NCBI GenBank assembly: GCA_041390145.1
Contig: JAWKQM010000003.1
Coordinates: forward strand, 124,001-188,000
Direction: 5' to 3'
DNA length: 64,000 bases
Origin: Gemmatimonadales bacterium
Lineage (GTDB): Bacteria > Gemmatimonadota > Gemmatimonadetes > Gemmatimonadales > GWC2-71-9
The notes beneath the pieces are model-generated. The model was given only the letters and a program-made list of their open reading frames with translations. It was not told the origin of the DNA and searched no databases. Made by a program: the position numbers and the translations under genes. The stretch's first letter is position 1; every line of letters starts with the position of its first letter. Positions 7,503-15,942 of the stretch are shown here, piece after piece.

Positions 7503-8981
7503 ATGTCCCTGATGACGTCGCTCCGCCATGCCGACCCCGGCACCGTCACCACCCCGTTGCTCATCGTGGCGGTTCCGCAGGGCGCCATGCCCGCCTCGCT
7601 CGCCGCACTCGACGGCCCCGCAGGCGGCGCCCTCGCGCGCCTGTATGCCTCGGGAGACTTCGCCGGCAAGAAGGACCAGGTGGCGTCGGTATACCCCGCC
7701 GGCCCCGCCGCGCGAATCCTGCTCGTCGGCTGCGGTGCCGCGGACGGCGCCTCCTCCCGCACCCTGCGCCGCGCCGCGGCGGTCGGTGGCAAGCGTGCGC
7801 GCCTCGCCGGCGTCACCGAGGCGGTGTATTACCTGACGCCGGAAGCCCGGGGCGCGGTGCCGGAGGGTGACGCGACGCAGGCGACCGCCGAAGGGCTCCT
7901 GTACGGCGCATGGTACTTCGATGCACTGAAGTTGCCGCCAGAGGAGACCAAGCCGGTGTTGGAGCGGGTCGAGATCCTGGCGCAGGGCTCGGCCGCGGAG
8001 GCAGGTCACGCCCGGGGCGCCGCGATCGGGGCCGCCCAGGCGCTGACCCGCGGGTTGCAGGTCCTCCCGAGCAATACCTGCACCCCGTCGTTCCTGGCCG
8101 CCCAGGCGCAGGACCTCGCGGCGCGCCACAAGATGGGCATCACCGTGCTGGACCGGGCGGCCATCGAGAAGGAAGGGATGGGCGCGCTGCTCGCGGTCGG
8201 GAAGGGAAGCGCCGAGGATCCGCGGTTCATCGCCCTGGAATACAAGGGCAGTGCCGGCGCCCCGGTGGTGCTGGTGGGGAAGGGCGTCACCTTCGACACC
8301 GGCGGCATCTCCATCAAGCCCGCCGAACGGATGGAGGACATGAAGTTCGACATGTCCGGCGCGGCCGCGGTGCTCGGCGCGTTCGAGGCGCTCGGCCGTC
8401 TCCAGCCCAAGGTCCACGTGATTGGGCTGATCCCGTCCGCGGAAAACATGCTCTCGGGCACCGCCTACAAGCCTGGCGATGTGGTGCGCGCCCTGTCCGG
8501 CAAGCACATCGAAGTGGTGAACACCGACGCGGAAGGTCGCCTGCTGCTGGCCGATGCGCTGCACTATGCCCGGCGCTACAACCCTGCCTGCGTTCTGGAT
8601 ATCGCGACGCTGACCGGGGCGGTCGTCAGCGCGCTGGGCTACACCGCCGCCGCCGTGATCGGCACCGACGAGGCGCTCATCGACGAGGTGCGTCGCGCCG
8701 GGGACCGCTCGGGAGAGCGGGTCTGGCAGCTGCCGTTGTGGGACGAGTTCCGGGAGCACATCAAGTCGGACATCGCCGACGTGAAGAACTCCGGTGGCCG
8801 GCCGGCGGGAACGATCACCGCGGCCTGGTTCCTTCGCGAATTCGCCGAGGGGTACCCCTGGGCGCATCTCGACATTGCCGGCACCGCCTATACGCAGAGC
8901 GAGGATGCCGGGTCGGTGAAGGGGCCCACCGGCATGGGCGTGCGCCTCTTCGCCGAGTTTGTTCTGGCCCGTCAGGGGTGA
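7503..8981 (+). CDS. pepA: Leucyl aminopeptidase (M17 family)
   Basis: PepA removes N-terminal residues from peptides in the cytoplasm using two metal ions. The 492-residue protein has an N-terminal macro-like domain (about 1-170) with ILLVGCG. The catalytic domain shows GKGVTFDTGG, with metal-binding Lys260 and Asp265, MKFDMSGAAAV, and the family signature NTDAEGRLLLADAL around residues 340-353, whose Asp, Glu and Arg bind metal or act in catalysis. The ATG start sits after the promoter at 7430-7459. The stop overlaps the GTG of the next gene. Its short distance from a dipeptidase-containing locus fits general peptide turnover, but there is no operon link. Confidence 0.95.
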   Translation: MSLMTSLRHADPGTVTTPLLIVAVPQGAMPASLAALDGPAGGALARLYASGDFAGKKDQVASVYPAGPAARILLVGCGAADGASSRTLRRAAAVGGKRARLAGVTEAVYYLTPEARGAVPEGDATQATAEGLLYGAWYFDALKLPPEETKPVLERVEILAQGSAAEAGHARGAAIGAAQALTRGLQVLPSNTCTPSFLAAQAQDLAARHKMGITVLDRAAIEKEGMGALLAVGKGSAEDPRFIALEYKGSAGAPVVLVGKGVTFDTGGISIKPAERMEDMKFDMSGAAAVLGAFEALGRLQPKVHVIGLIPSAENMLSGTAYKPGDVVRALSGKHIEVVNTDAEGRLLLADALHYARRYNPACVLDIATLTGAVVSALGYTAAAVIGTDEALIDEVRRAGDRSGERVWQLPLWDEFREHIKSDIADVKNSGGRPAGTITAAWFLREFAEGYPWAHLDIAGTAYTQSEDAGSVKGPTGMGVRLFAEFVLARQG

Positions 8982-10778
8982 CCCTCCGCCGCAGGTTCCC
9001 GGTCGCCGGGCTGGTGTTGCTCTGTTGCCTGGCCGCGACCGCACTCGAGGCGCAGTCGCCCGAGCAGATGGCGGCCGACTCGCAGCGCAACGCCGCGGAC
9101 ACGGTCGACATGAGCGCCCGGTATCTCGAGGGGCAGGCGCTCTCCAGGATCCGGCTGCCGGTGGCGCCGCGTCTCGACCCCGATGGGGTCATGCCGAACG
9201 GCTCGCGCATTGTCCTCGACAAGCAGGCCATCAGCTGGGCGACCGCCGAGACCGTGAGCGGGCTTCTGCTCGAGGTCCCCGGCCTCTACCTCTGGCGCAG
9301 CGGCTGGATCGGTCGGCCGGAGTACGCCAGCTACCAGGGCCGGGGCGCGACGTCGGTCGAGTACTTCCTTGATGGCCTGCCCGTCACCCCCGTCGGGCCC
9401 GACTCGGTCGGGATCGACCCCGCGCTTCTTCCCCTCAATCTCCTCGATCGCGTCGAGATCGAACGGTGGGCCGGCCTGCTCCGGGTCCGGATGTATACCC
9501 CCCGACACGACGTCGCCGCCGCGGAGTCCGACATCCTCGTCGCCACGGGCGACAAGAGTTTGTCGCGCTACGGCGGCAGGCTCCAGAAGCGATTCCGCTC
9601 GGGAATCGGCTATGCTCTCGCGGCGGACTACTGGGACGTGCTTACCAATGACGCCTTGTCCAGCGCCGCGCAGGAGACCAACGTCTGGTTCCAGCTGAGC
9701 TATTTGCATGGGGAACGGTGGGGACTGCAGTACCAGTACGTGATGCAGTCGCCGAACCGTGACCCGTATGTCAGCAACGCAGGCGACAGCATCGGGGCGG
9801 GGGTGAAGGGGACCCGGGGCGACATGCAGCTGCGGGCGTTCCTCAAGGGGGAAGCGGAGACCTCACGCGGCAGGCGGACCTCGTGTTCTCCTCGACCGGG
9901 TGGTCTGGGAGTGACGTGTCGCAGCGCATCAACGGCGTCGGCGTGGTGGCCTCATGGCGGAAGCCGACCATGTCGGCCTCCGTCAGCGGCTTCCTTCGCT
10001 CCCGCTGGACCAAGGCCGAGGTGCGGGGAGCGCGGGCTGGGCCCCACCGGGGCGCTCAGTGCCAGCCTCGAAGGAGTGGATTTCCTACGACAACAGCCGG
10101 TCGAGCGAGTGGGTGGGCGCACGCGCCGGCCTCCAGCTGCCCTACGGTTTCGACCTGAGCGGCTCCGCTCGGCTCGGCAAGGTGGTGGCGGCGCCGGCCA
10201 TCGAGACGAGCCAGGCGCAGGACATCAGCGATCTCACCGCCACGCTCGGCTGGCAACGGTCGTGGCTCTCGCTGACCGCCGACGTCTCCCGGACGAGCGG
10301 CTTCCAGGGACTCGCGCCGCAACCGTACCTCAACGTGCCCGGCCTGGCGCCGGCGGCTTCCACGACCTGGCTGTCGCTCGGCGGGCGGCTGGCGCCCATT
10401 CCGTGGATCATCCTGGAGAGCCGGTACAGCAACCCGACCTCCGCGGCACCGAACGGCAATCCCCCAACCCATTCGCTCACGACGGCGACGATCCGCTCCA
10501 AGTTCTTCCGGACCTTCAAGAGCGCCTCCTTCGACCTGAAGGCCCAGGTTGGCGTCGAGTCCTGGGGCGACGGGGTGATTGGCCTGGATGCCACATCGGC
10601 ACCGATCCGGCTTCCCGGGGCCACCTTCCTCCGGGCCTACCTGGAACTGGAGCTCGGGAGCTTCCAGTTCTATTACGACCGGATGAACCTGGCGGGGACC
10701 CAGCAGACCTACGTGCCCGGCTACGTAATTCCGCCTTATGGAAGCACTTACGGGGTGCGGTGGTCGTTTGTGAATTGA
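8978..10778 (+). pseudogene. TonB-dependent-receptor-like outer-membrane protein, frameshifted
   Basis: The GTG start overlaps the pepA stop (GTGA). The first part encodes a signal peptide ending in LEAQ and a plug-like domain: SRIVLDKQAISWATAETV, LLEVPGLYLWR, YQGRGATSVEYFLDGLPV and LLDRVEIERW. The C-terminal barrel with amphipathic strands and a final YGVRWSFVN is in another frame. The frame must change at about 9846-9860, beside a run of five G; one more G would give a smooth LKGGSGDLTRQADLVFSS. It changes again near 10022-10042 and near 10064-10080. Because GC-rich frames stay open, the initial frame runs falsely on to 10822. This is either a decayed gene or sequence errors in G-rich runs. 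The ligand is unknown. Confidence 0.8.
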
Positions 10779-10847
10779 ACGGCCACGCTGCCCCGCTGCC
10801 GCCTGGCCGCGCCGTCATCTGACCTATCCTGCCGCCTCCAAACCCGC

Positions 10848-10853
10848 TATCTT
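10848..10853 (+). promoter_or_regulatory. Possible -10 element for the yicC-gmk operon
   Basis: TATCTT followed by TC resembles the TAnCTTTC -10 seen upstream of sucC and dcd. It would give a leader of about 25 bases before the yicC GTG. No TTG-type -35 is visible at 16-18 bases, so this is tentative. Confidence 0.35.
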
Positions 10854-10883
10854 TCTTTGCTTTACCAGATTCGCGGAGGTTGT

Positions 10884-11759
10884 GTGCCGCACAGCATGAC
10901 CGGCTTCGGGGCCGGCGAGGGGAACGCGGCCGGCGGGCGCCTCCGGATCGAGATCCGGACCGTCAACCACCGGTTCTTCAATCTGTCGGCCAAGCTGCCG
11001 TCCGATCTTGCTCCGCTCGAGTCCGAACTGCGCGAGCGGCTTCGCAGGGATCTGGAGCGAGGGCACATCAGCGTGAGTGTCCGCTGGGTCGAGTCGCCGG
11101 CGCGCGAGGCCGCCCTGGCGCTGAACATGGAGCGGGCCCGCGTCGTGGTCGCTCGCCTGCGCGAATTGCAGATGAGTCTCGGGCTGGTCGGTGAAGTGTC
11201 GCTTGAGCTGGTGGCTCGGCAGCCCGAGGTGCTGGTGTTCGACGGCAGCGAAATTCCGGCCGTCACCTGGGCCGAGTTCGAGCCGATCGTGGTCGCGGCC
11301 ATCGCGGAATGTGCCGCCATGCGCCGCCGCGAGGGCGAGGCCCTTGCCACAGAGCTCTCGCACCGGCTCAACCTGCTGGAATCGGCGGCTCGTCGCGTGG
11401 CAGAATTGGCGCCGGCTCGGCTGCCACGGGAGCGGGACCGGCTGCGGAACGCCGTGGGCGAGCTGCTCGACGGCCGAGCCATCGACGACGCACGCCTCGC
11501 CCAGGAACTGGCACTCCTGGCCGATAAGCTGGACATCACCGAGGAACTCGTGCGCTTCGGCTCCCACGTGGCCGCCTGTCGTGCCGCGCTGGCCAGCGAC
11601 GGTCCGTTGGGGAAGCAGCTCGGGTTCCTGGCGCAGGAGCTGGGGCGGGAGATCAACACGATGGGCTCGAAGGCCAATGACGCGGACATCTCGCAGCAGG
11701 TCATCGTGATGAAGGGCGAGATGGAGAAGTTCCGCGAGCAGCTGGAAAACCTCGAGTGA
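10884..11759 (+). CDS. yicC: YicC family endoribonuclease-like protein
   Basis: YicC proteins are RNA-directed; the E. coli member cuts RNA and acts in small-RNA decay. This 291-residue protein has the N-terminal hallmark SMTGFGAGEG, then IEIRTVNHRFFNLSAKLP, the central region, and the conserved C-terminus GKQLGFLAQELGREINTMGSKAND, ending in EMEKFREQLENLE. I place the start at GTG 10884 because GGAGGT lies just ahead of it; a TTG 27 bases upstream is open but sits on the putative -10. The stop overlaps the GTG of gmk (GTGA), as yicC-gmk pairing is common in bacteria. Confidence 0.9.
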   Translation: MPHSMTGFGAGEGNAAGGRLRIEIRTVNHRFFNLSAKLPSDLAPLESELRERLRRDLERGHISVSVRWVESPAREAALALNMERARVVVARLRELQMSLGLVGEVSLELVARQPEVLVFDGSEIPAVTWAEFEPIVVAAIAECAAMRRREGEALATELSHRLNLLESAARRVAELAPARLPRERDRLRNAVGELLDGRAIDDARLAQELALLADKLDITEELVRFGSHVAACRAALASDGPLGKQLGFLAQELGREINTMGSKANDADISQQVIVMKGEMEKFREQLENLE

Positions 11760-12397
11760 CGCCGTTCCTCCTGGTGCTCTCCTCGCCCTCCGGCGGTGGC
11801 AAGACCACCATCGCGCGGGCGCTGCTGCAGGCGCGGAGCGACGTGGGGTACTCGGTGTCCGCCACGACGCGCGCGCCACGCCATGGGGAGAAGGACGGGC
11901 ACGACTACCACTTCCTGAGCGCGGAAGAATTCGAGCGCCGGGTCGTCGCGGGCGAGTTTCTCGAGCACGCGACCTACGGCGGGAATCGCTACGGGACGCT
12001 GCGGTCCGAAATCGCCCGGGTGCTCGGCGGCGGCCGCCACGCGGTGCTCGACATCGAGGTGGAAGGCGCCCGGCAGGTCATGGAACGGATGCCGGATGCG
12101 GTCCGGGTGTTCGTCCTCCCGCCTTCGGCCAAGGTGCTTGTCGAGCGGCTCCGCGGTCGGGACACCGAGACGCCCGAAACCCGGCGGATCCGGCTGGCGC
12201 GGGCGGCCGAGGAGCTGTTGGCCGTGACCGAGTATGACTACGTGGTGATCAACGAGCACCTGCGCGACGCCGTCAACGAGGTCGGCGCAATCCTCGACGC
12301 CGAATCGAGCCGGGTGGCGCGTCGGCGGGATCTCGCCGGGTTCGTGGAGATTTTGCGTCAGGGGGTCGCAGCGGCGGCCCACGGCGACAGCGTATGA
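11756..12397 (+). CDS. gmk: Guanylate kinase
   Basis: Gmk phosphorylates GMP to GDP with ATP. The 213-residue protein has the P-loop SSPSGGGKTT near its start, the GMP-binding SVSATTRAPRHGEKDG and DYHFLSAEEF, EHATYGGNRYGT, LDIEVEGARQV and a lid-type RLRGRDTETPE. The length fits the family. The GTG start overlaps the yicC stop, and rpoZ begins 22 bases after the stop, an arrangement widely seen in bacteria. Confidence 0.96.
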   Translation: MTPFLLVLSSPSGGGKTTIARALLQARSDVGYSVSATTRAPRHGEKDGHDYHFLSAEEFERRVVAGEFLEHATYGGNRYGTLRSEIARVLGGGRHAVLDIEVEGARQVMERMPDAVRVFVLPPSAKVLVERLRGRDTETPETRRIRLARAAEELLAVTEYDYVVINEHLRDAVNEVGAILDAESSRVARRRDLAGFVEILRQGVAAAAHGDSV

Positions 12398-12419
12398 CCA
12401 ACCAAGGGAGCAGGAAGCA

Positions 12420-12632
12420 ATGAAGATTTATACCCCGGTGGATGCGGCCCGGAAGTCCGGCAACAAGTACCTCGGCGTCCTGGTCGCGGCCAAGTTCGCG
12501 CGCTACCTGAACGAGTTCCCGCGCGACCACCTCGACACCGGCGACGAGAAGCTCACGACGACGGCGCTCGAGTCGCTCTCCTTCGGCGGGCTCGAGTACA
12601 AGATGATCCGCCGCCGCCGCTCCGAGGCGTAA
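12420..12632 (+). CDS. rpoZ: RNA polymerase omega subunit
   Basis: Omega helps assemble the core RNA polymerase by holding the beta-prime subunit. This is a 70-residue protein with KYLGVLVAAKFARYLNEFP, which resembles the omega helix that normally reads NRYELVLVAAKRAR. It then has KLTTTALESLSFGGLEY. A ribosome site AGGAAG lies just before the ATG. Identification rests on size, this helix and the gmk-rpoZ-coaBC order more than on strong sequence match. coaBC starts one base after the stop. Confidence 0.82.
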   Translation: MKIYTPVDAARKSGNKYLGVLVAAKFARYLNEFPRDHLDTGDEKLTTTALESLSFGGLEYKMIRRRRSEA

Positions 12633-12633
12633 G

Positions 12634-13830
12634 GTGTGGGCCGGCCGGCACGTCGTCCTCGGCGTGTCGGGCGGGATCGCATGCTATAAGAGCTGCATTC
12701 TTGCCCGACGCCTGACCGAGGCGGGGGCGCGGGTGGATGTCGTCCTCACGCGTGCCGCCGCGGAGTTCGTGCGGCCGCTCACATTTGAGGCACTGACCGG
12801 GCGCCCGGTCCTGACCTCCCTCTGGGAGCGGGATCGGGCGCTTGCGCATGTGCGCCTGGCCGACACCGCCGATCTCGTGATCCTTGCGCCCGCCACCGCC
12901 CAGTTGCTCGCCCGCGCGGCACAGGGACTCGCCGACGACGTCCTGACCGCCCTGCTGCTCGCCCGCACCGGACCGGTGCTCGCCGCACCCGCCATGAATG
13001 ATGCGATGTACGCGCACGAGGCGACGGCCCGGAATGTGGAAGCGCTGGCCGCCCGGGGGTGGGCGTTTGTCGGCCCCGAGGTCGGCCCGCTCGCGGAGGG
13101 TCCGTCGGATCGCCCCGGTCGCATGAGTGAGCCGGAGACGATCGTTGCCCACGGCGCGCGAGTGCTCCGCCGCGGGAGCGCGCTGGCAGGTCGCACTGTG
13201 GTGGTGACAGCCGGCCCGACCCGTGAGCCGATCGATCCGGTCCGGGTGGTGACCAACCGATCCAGTGGCAAGATGGGCTACCGGCTCGCCGAGGCCGCAT
13301 GGGAGCGGGGCGCAGACGTGGTCCTGGTCAGCGGCCCCGTCACGTTGCAGGCACCGGTCGGCGTGCGGCTCCGGTCGGTGGAGACCACGCAGGACCTGGA
13401 GCGGGCCGTGTCGGAGGAACTTCCAGGTGCGGATGTGCTGATCATGGCCGCCGCGCCGGCGGACTACCGGCCTTCCAGCCCGAGCACCGCCAAGCGACCG
13501 CGTACCGACGGTGCGCTGGCCATCCCGATGGAACCGACGGCGGACATCCTCCGCGCCACCGTGGCGGTGCGGAAGGCGGGGAGCGTGATCGTCGGCTTCG
13601 CGCTGGAAACGGGCGACGCGATCCAGAAGGCGCGCACGAAACTCGAAGGGAAGGCGCTGGACCTGATCGTGGTCAACGACGCCCTCGAGCCGGGTGCCGG
13701 CTTCGACGTCGATACCAACCGGGTGGCGATTCTCGACCGCGAAGGCAACGCGCGCGTCGTGCCGCTGGCCTCGAAGCGCGAGGTGGCCGACACCATCCTC
13801 GACGCCGTGGAGGCCCGCATTGTCGGATAA
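12634..13830 (+). CDS. coaBC: Bifunctional phosphopantothenoylcysteine decarboxylase/synthetase
   Basis: CoaBC joins cysteine to 4'-phosphopantothenate and decarboxylates the product, two steps of coenzyme A synthesis. The 398-residue protein has a flavin-binding CoaC half with GVSGGIACYK, the catalytic His in LAHVRLAD, APATAQLLA and the PAMN motif. The CoaB half has TAGPTREPIDPVRVVTN, SSGKMG, MAAAPADYRP and GFALETGD. The mobile flap that normally holds an essential Cys (ACGxxGxGRM) reads AEGPSDRPGRM here, so that Cys is absent; see the finding. The start is GTG, two bases after the rpoZ stop. The last 11 bases overlap the glycosylase gene. Confidence 0.94.
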   Translation: MWAGRHVVLGVSGGIACYKSCILARRLTEAGARVDVVLTRAAAEFVRPLTFEALTGRPVLTSLWERDRALAHVRLADTADLVILAPATAQLLARAAQGLADDVLTALLLARTGPVLAAPAMNDAMYAHEATARNVEALAARGWAFVGPEVGPLAEGPSDRPGRMSEPETIVAHGARVLRRGSALAGRTVVVTAGPTREPIDPVRVVTNRSSGKMGYRLAEAAWERGADVVLVSGPVTLQAPVGVRLRSVETTQDLERAVSEELPGADVLIMAAAPADYRPSSPSTAKRPRTDGALAIPMEPTADILRATVAVRKAGSVIVGFALETGDAIQKARTKLEGKALDLIVVNDALEPGAGFDVDTNRVAILDREGNARVVPLASKREVADTILDAVEARIVG

Positions 13831-14602
13831 GTGGCAGCGGTATCTCCGCCAGCAGGCGGAGCTAGGCGGCAGCGAGGTGTACCTCGCAGCCGGACAGGGG
13901 GACCGCGGGGCAGGGGGGCAGGAGGTGTCGACTGCCCCGCAGCCCCGCGGCCCCGCCGAGATCGACTGGCGCCGCGGGGCCCCGCCCATCCCAGGCCCCG
14001 GCCTGACCATCGAGTTGCCGACCCCCGACCTTCTCGGCGACGGGCTCGGCGCGCTCGATTCGCTCGGGGCGATCGCCGAGCGGATCGCCGGCTGCACCCG
14101 CTGCGGGCTGGCCCAGGGACGCAAGAATACCGTCCCCGGGGAGGGGGATCCCTCCGCCGGGTTGATGCTGATTGGCGAAGGGCCGGGCGCCACGGAGGAT
14201 GAAACCGGTCGGCCGTTCGTCGGCGCCGCAGGCGATCTCCTGACGCAGATCCTGGGATCTATCGGGATTCCGCGGGAGAGTGTATTCATTGCCAATGTCG
14301 TGAAGTGCCGGCCCCCGCAGAACCGGAAGCCGTTGCCGGACGAGTCCACCGCCTGCCTTCCCTATCTCCGCCGTCAGGTGCAGTTGGTCCGCCCGAAGGT
14401 GATTCTGGCGCTCGGCGCCACCGCGGCCGAGTCGCTGCTCGGCGTCCGGAAGAGCCTGGGCGCGCTGCGCGGCGCGGTGCACAGCTATGGAGGCGTGCCG
14501 CTGGTGGTCACCTATCACCCCGCGGCACTGCTCCGCAACCCGAATTGGAAGAAGCCGACCTGGGATGACGTCCGTATCGCCCGACAGCTCCTCGATCGCT
14601 GA
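13820..14602 (+). CDS. Uracil-DNA glycosylase, iron-sulfur (family 4) type
   Basis: This enzyme removes uracil from DNA. The roughly 260-residue protein has the four Cys expected to hold a 4Fe-4S cluster: CTRC near residue 94, then CRPP and CLPY. It also has GEGPGATEDETGRPFVGAAG (uracil pocket), IANVVKCRPPQNR and the C-terminal VTYHPAALLRNP. The first 60-70 residues after WQRYLRQQAELGG are a Gly/Pro/Ala-rich linker unlike the rest. I chose TTG 13820, which overlaps the coaBC end, because MSDKWQRYLRQQ looks like a real N-terminus; longer openings run inside coaBC. The 3' end overlaps dnaB by 38 bases. Confidence 0.88.
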   Translation: MSDKWQRYLRQQAELGGSEVYLAAGQGDRGAGGQEVSTAPQPRGPAEIDWRRGAPPIPGPGLTIELPTPDLLGDGLGALDSLGAIAERIAGCTRCGLAQGRKNTVPGEGDPSAGLMLIGEGPGATEDETGRPFVGAAGDLLTQILGSIGIPRESVFIANVVKCRPPQNRKPLPDESTACLPYLRRQVQLVRPKVILALGATAAESLLGVRKSLGALRGAVHSYGGVPLVVTYHPAALLRNPNWKKPTWDDVRIARQLLDR

Positions 14603-15941
14603 GACCTACACCGGCCGCGCCGCCCCCTGGAGCCAGGAGGCGGAGCAGGCGGTGCTGGGCGCCATGCTGCTGGACCAGGACGCCGCGCTCCTCGCGACGG
14701 AACTGGTGCAGGACGAGATGTTCTACCGCGAGGGCAACCGCCGCCTCTTCCGGGCCATGGTGGCCCTCGTGGAGCGGCGCACCGTCATCGATCCCGTCAC
14801 CCTGCGCGAAGAATTGGGGCGCCGCGGCGAGCTCGACGCCGTCGGGGGCGCCGACTACCTCGCCGACCTCGTGGACGCCGTCCCCACGGCGGCCAACCTC
14901 GAATACCATGCGCGGATCGTCAAGGACAAGGCGATCCTTCGCCGCCTGATCGAGACCTCCACCGGCATCATCACCGAGGCGTACGACGGCCGCGCCACCG
15001 CCTCCGACCTGCTCGACAAGGCGGAATCGCGGATCTTCCAGATTTCGCAGGACCGGGGCAGCGAGGGCTTCAGCCGCCTCAAGGAGATGCTTTGGCCCAC
15101 GATGGAGCGCATTGAAGCGCTCCAGCGGAGCGGCAAATCGATCACGGGTGTGCCGAGCGGGTTCGTAGATTTGGACAAGCTGACCTCCGGATTCCAGCCG
15201 TCGGAACTGGTCATCGTCGCGGCGCGGCCGTCGATGGGGAAGACCGCCTTCTGTCTGAACATCGCCACGCACGCGGCGGTGGAGGGGGAAGGGGTCGCCA
15301 TCTTCTCGCTGGAAATGTCCCGGGACCAGCTGGTGCAGCGGATGCTCACCGCCGAGGCGCGGGTCGACAGCCAGCGGGTCAGGCAGGGCGGGCTTCGTGA
15401 CGCCGACTTTACCAACCTGGCGCGCGCCGCCGGTGTGTTGCAGAGCTGTCCGGTCTGGATCGACGACACCCCGAGCCTTTCGCTCCTGGAAATGCGCAGC
15501 AAGGCCCGACGGCTGAAGGCGGACAACGACATCAAGATGATCGTCGTGGACTATCTCCAACTGATGCGCAGTCCTGAATATGCCGAGAACCGGGTCCAGG
15601 AAATCAGCGACATCTCCCGCTCCCTGAAGGCGCTGGCCCGTGAACTCGCGGTGCCGGTGGTCGCGCTCAGCCAGCTGTCGCGCGCCTCGGAGCAGCGGGG
15701 CGGGGAGCGCCGCCCGATCCTCTCGGACCTGCGGGACTCCGGCGCCATCGAGCAGGACGCCGACCTGGTCATGTTCATTCACCGCCCGGAGTACTACGAC
15801 CGGGAGGACGAATCGAAGAGAGGGCTGGCCGACATCATGCTGGCCAAGAACCGCAACGGTCCCACCGGCGACGTGCAGCTGCGCTTCAGCCGGGAATACA
15901 CCCGCTTCGACAGCTTCTCAAGCCGCGACGACCCGGAGTAG
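14565..15941 (+). CDS. dnaB: Replicative DNA helicase
   Basis: DnaB is the hexameric helicase that opens the replication fork. The 458-residue protein has the N-terminal domain beginning at PWSQEAEQAVLGAMLLD and a RecA-like C-terminal domain. The latter shows Walker A ARPSMGKTAF, FSLEMSRDQLVQRML, Walker B MIVVDYLQLM, ALSQLSRASEQR and KNRNGPTGDVQLRF. No intein is present, although dnaB often carries one. The ATG at 14565 is preferred; it lies inside the glycosylase gene, 38 bases before that gene's stop. Confidence 0.96.
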   Translation: MTSVSPDSSSIAETYTGRAAPWSQEAEQAVLGAMLLDQDAALLATELVQDEMFYREGNRRLFRAMVALVERRTVIDPVTLREELGRRGELDAVGGADYLADLVDAVPTAANLEYHARIVKDKAILRRLIETSTGIITEAYDGRATASDLLDKAESRIFQISQDRGSEGFSRLKEMLWPTMERIEALQRSGKSITGVPSGFVDLDKLTSGFQPSELVIVAARPSMGKTAFCLNIATHAAVEGEGVAIFSLEMSRDQLVQRMLTAEARVDSQRVRQGGLRDADFTNLARAAGVLQSCPVWIDDTPSLSLLEMRSKARRLKADNDIKMIVVDYLQLMRSPEYAENRVQEISDISRSLKALARELAVPVVALSQLSRASEQRGGERRPILSDLRDSGAIEQDADLVMFIHRPEYYDREDESKRGLADIMLAKNRNGPTGDVQLRFSREYTRFDSFSSRDDPE

Positions 15942-15942
15942 C

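Noticed and set aside
7910..10822. A 970-codon plus-strand frame spanning pepA and the receptor gene as one fusion
   Set aside because: The part over pepA is out of frame with the real pepA. Only the stretch from 8978 is coding, and even that loses frame after about 9850.
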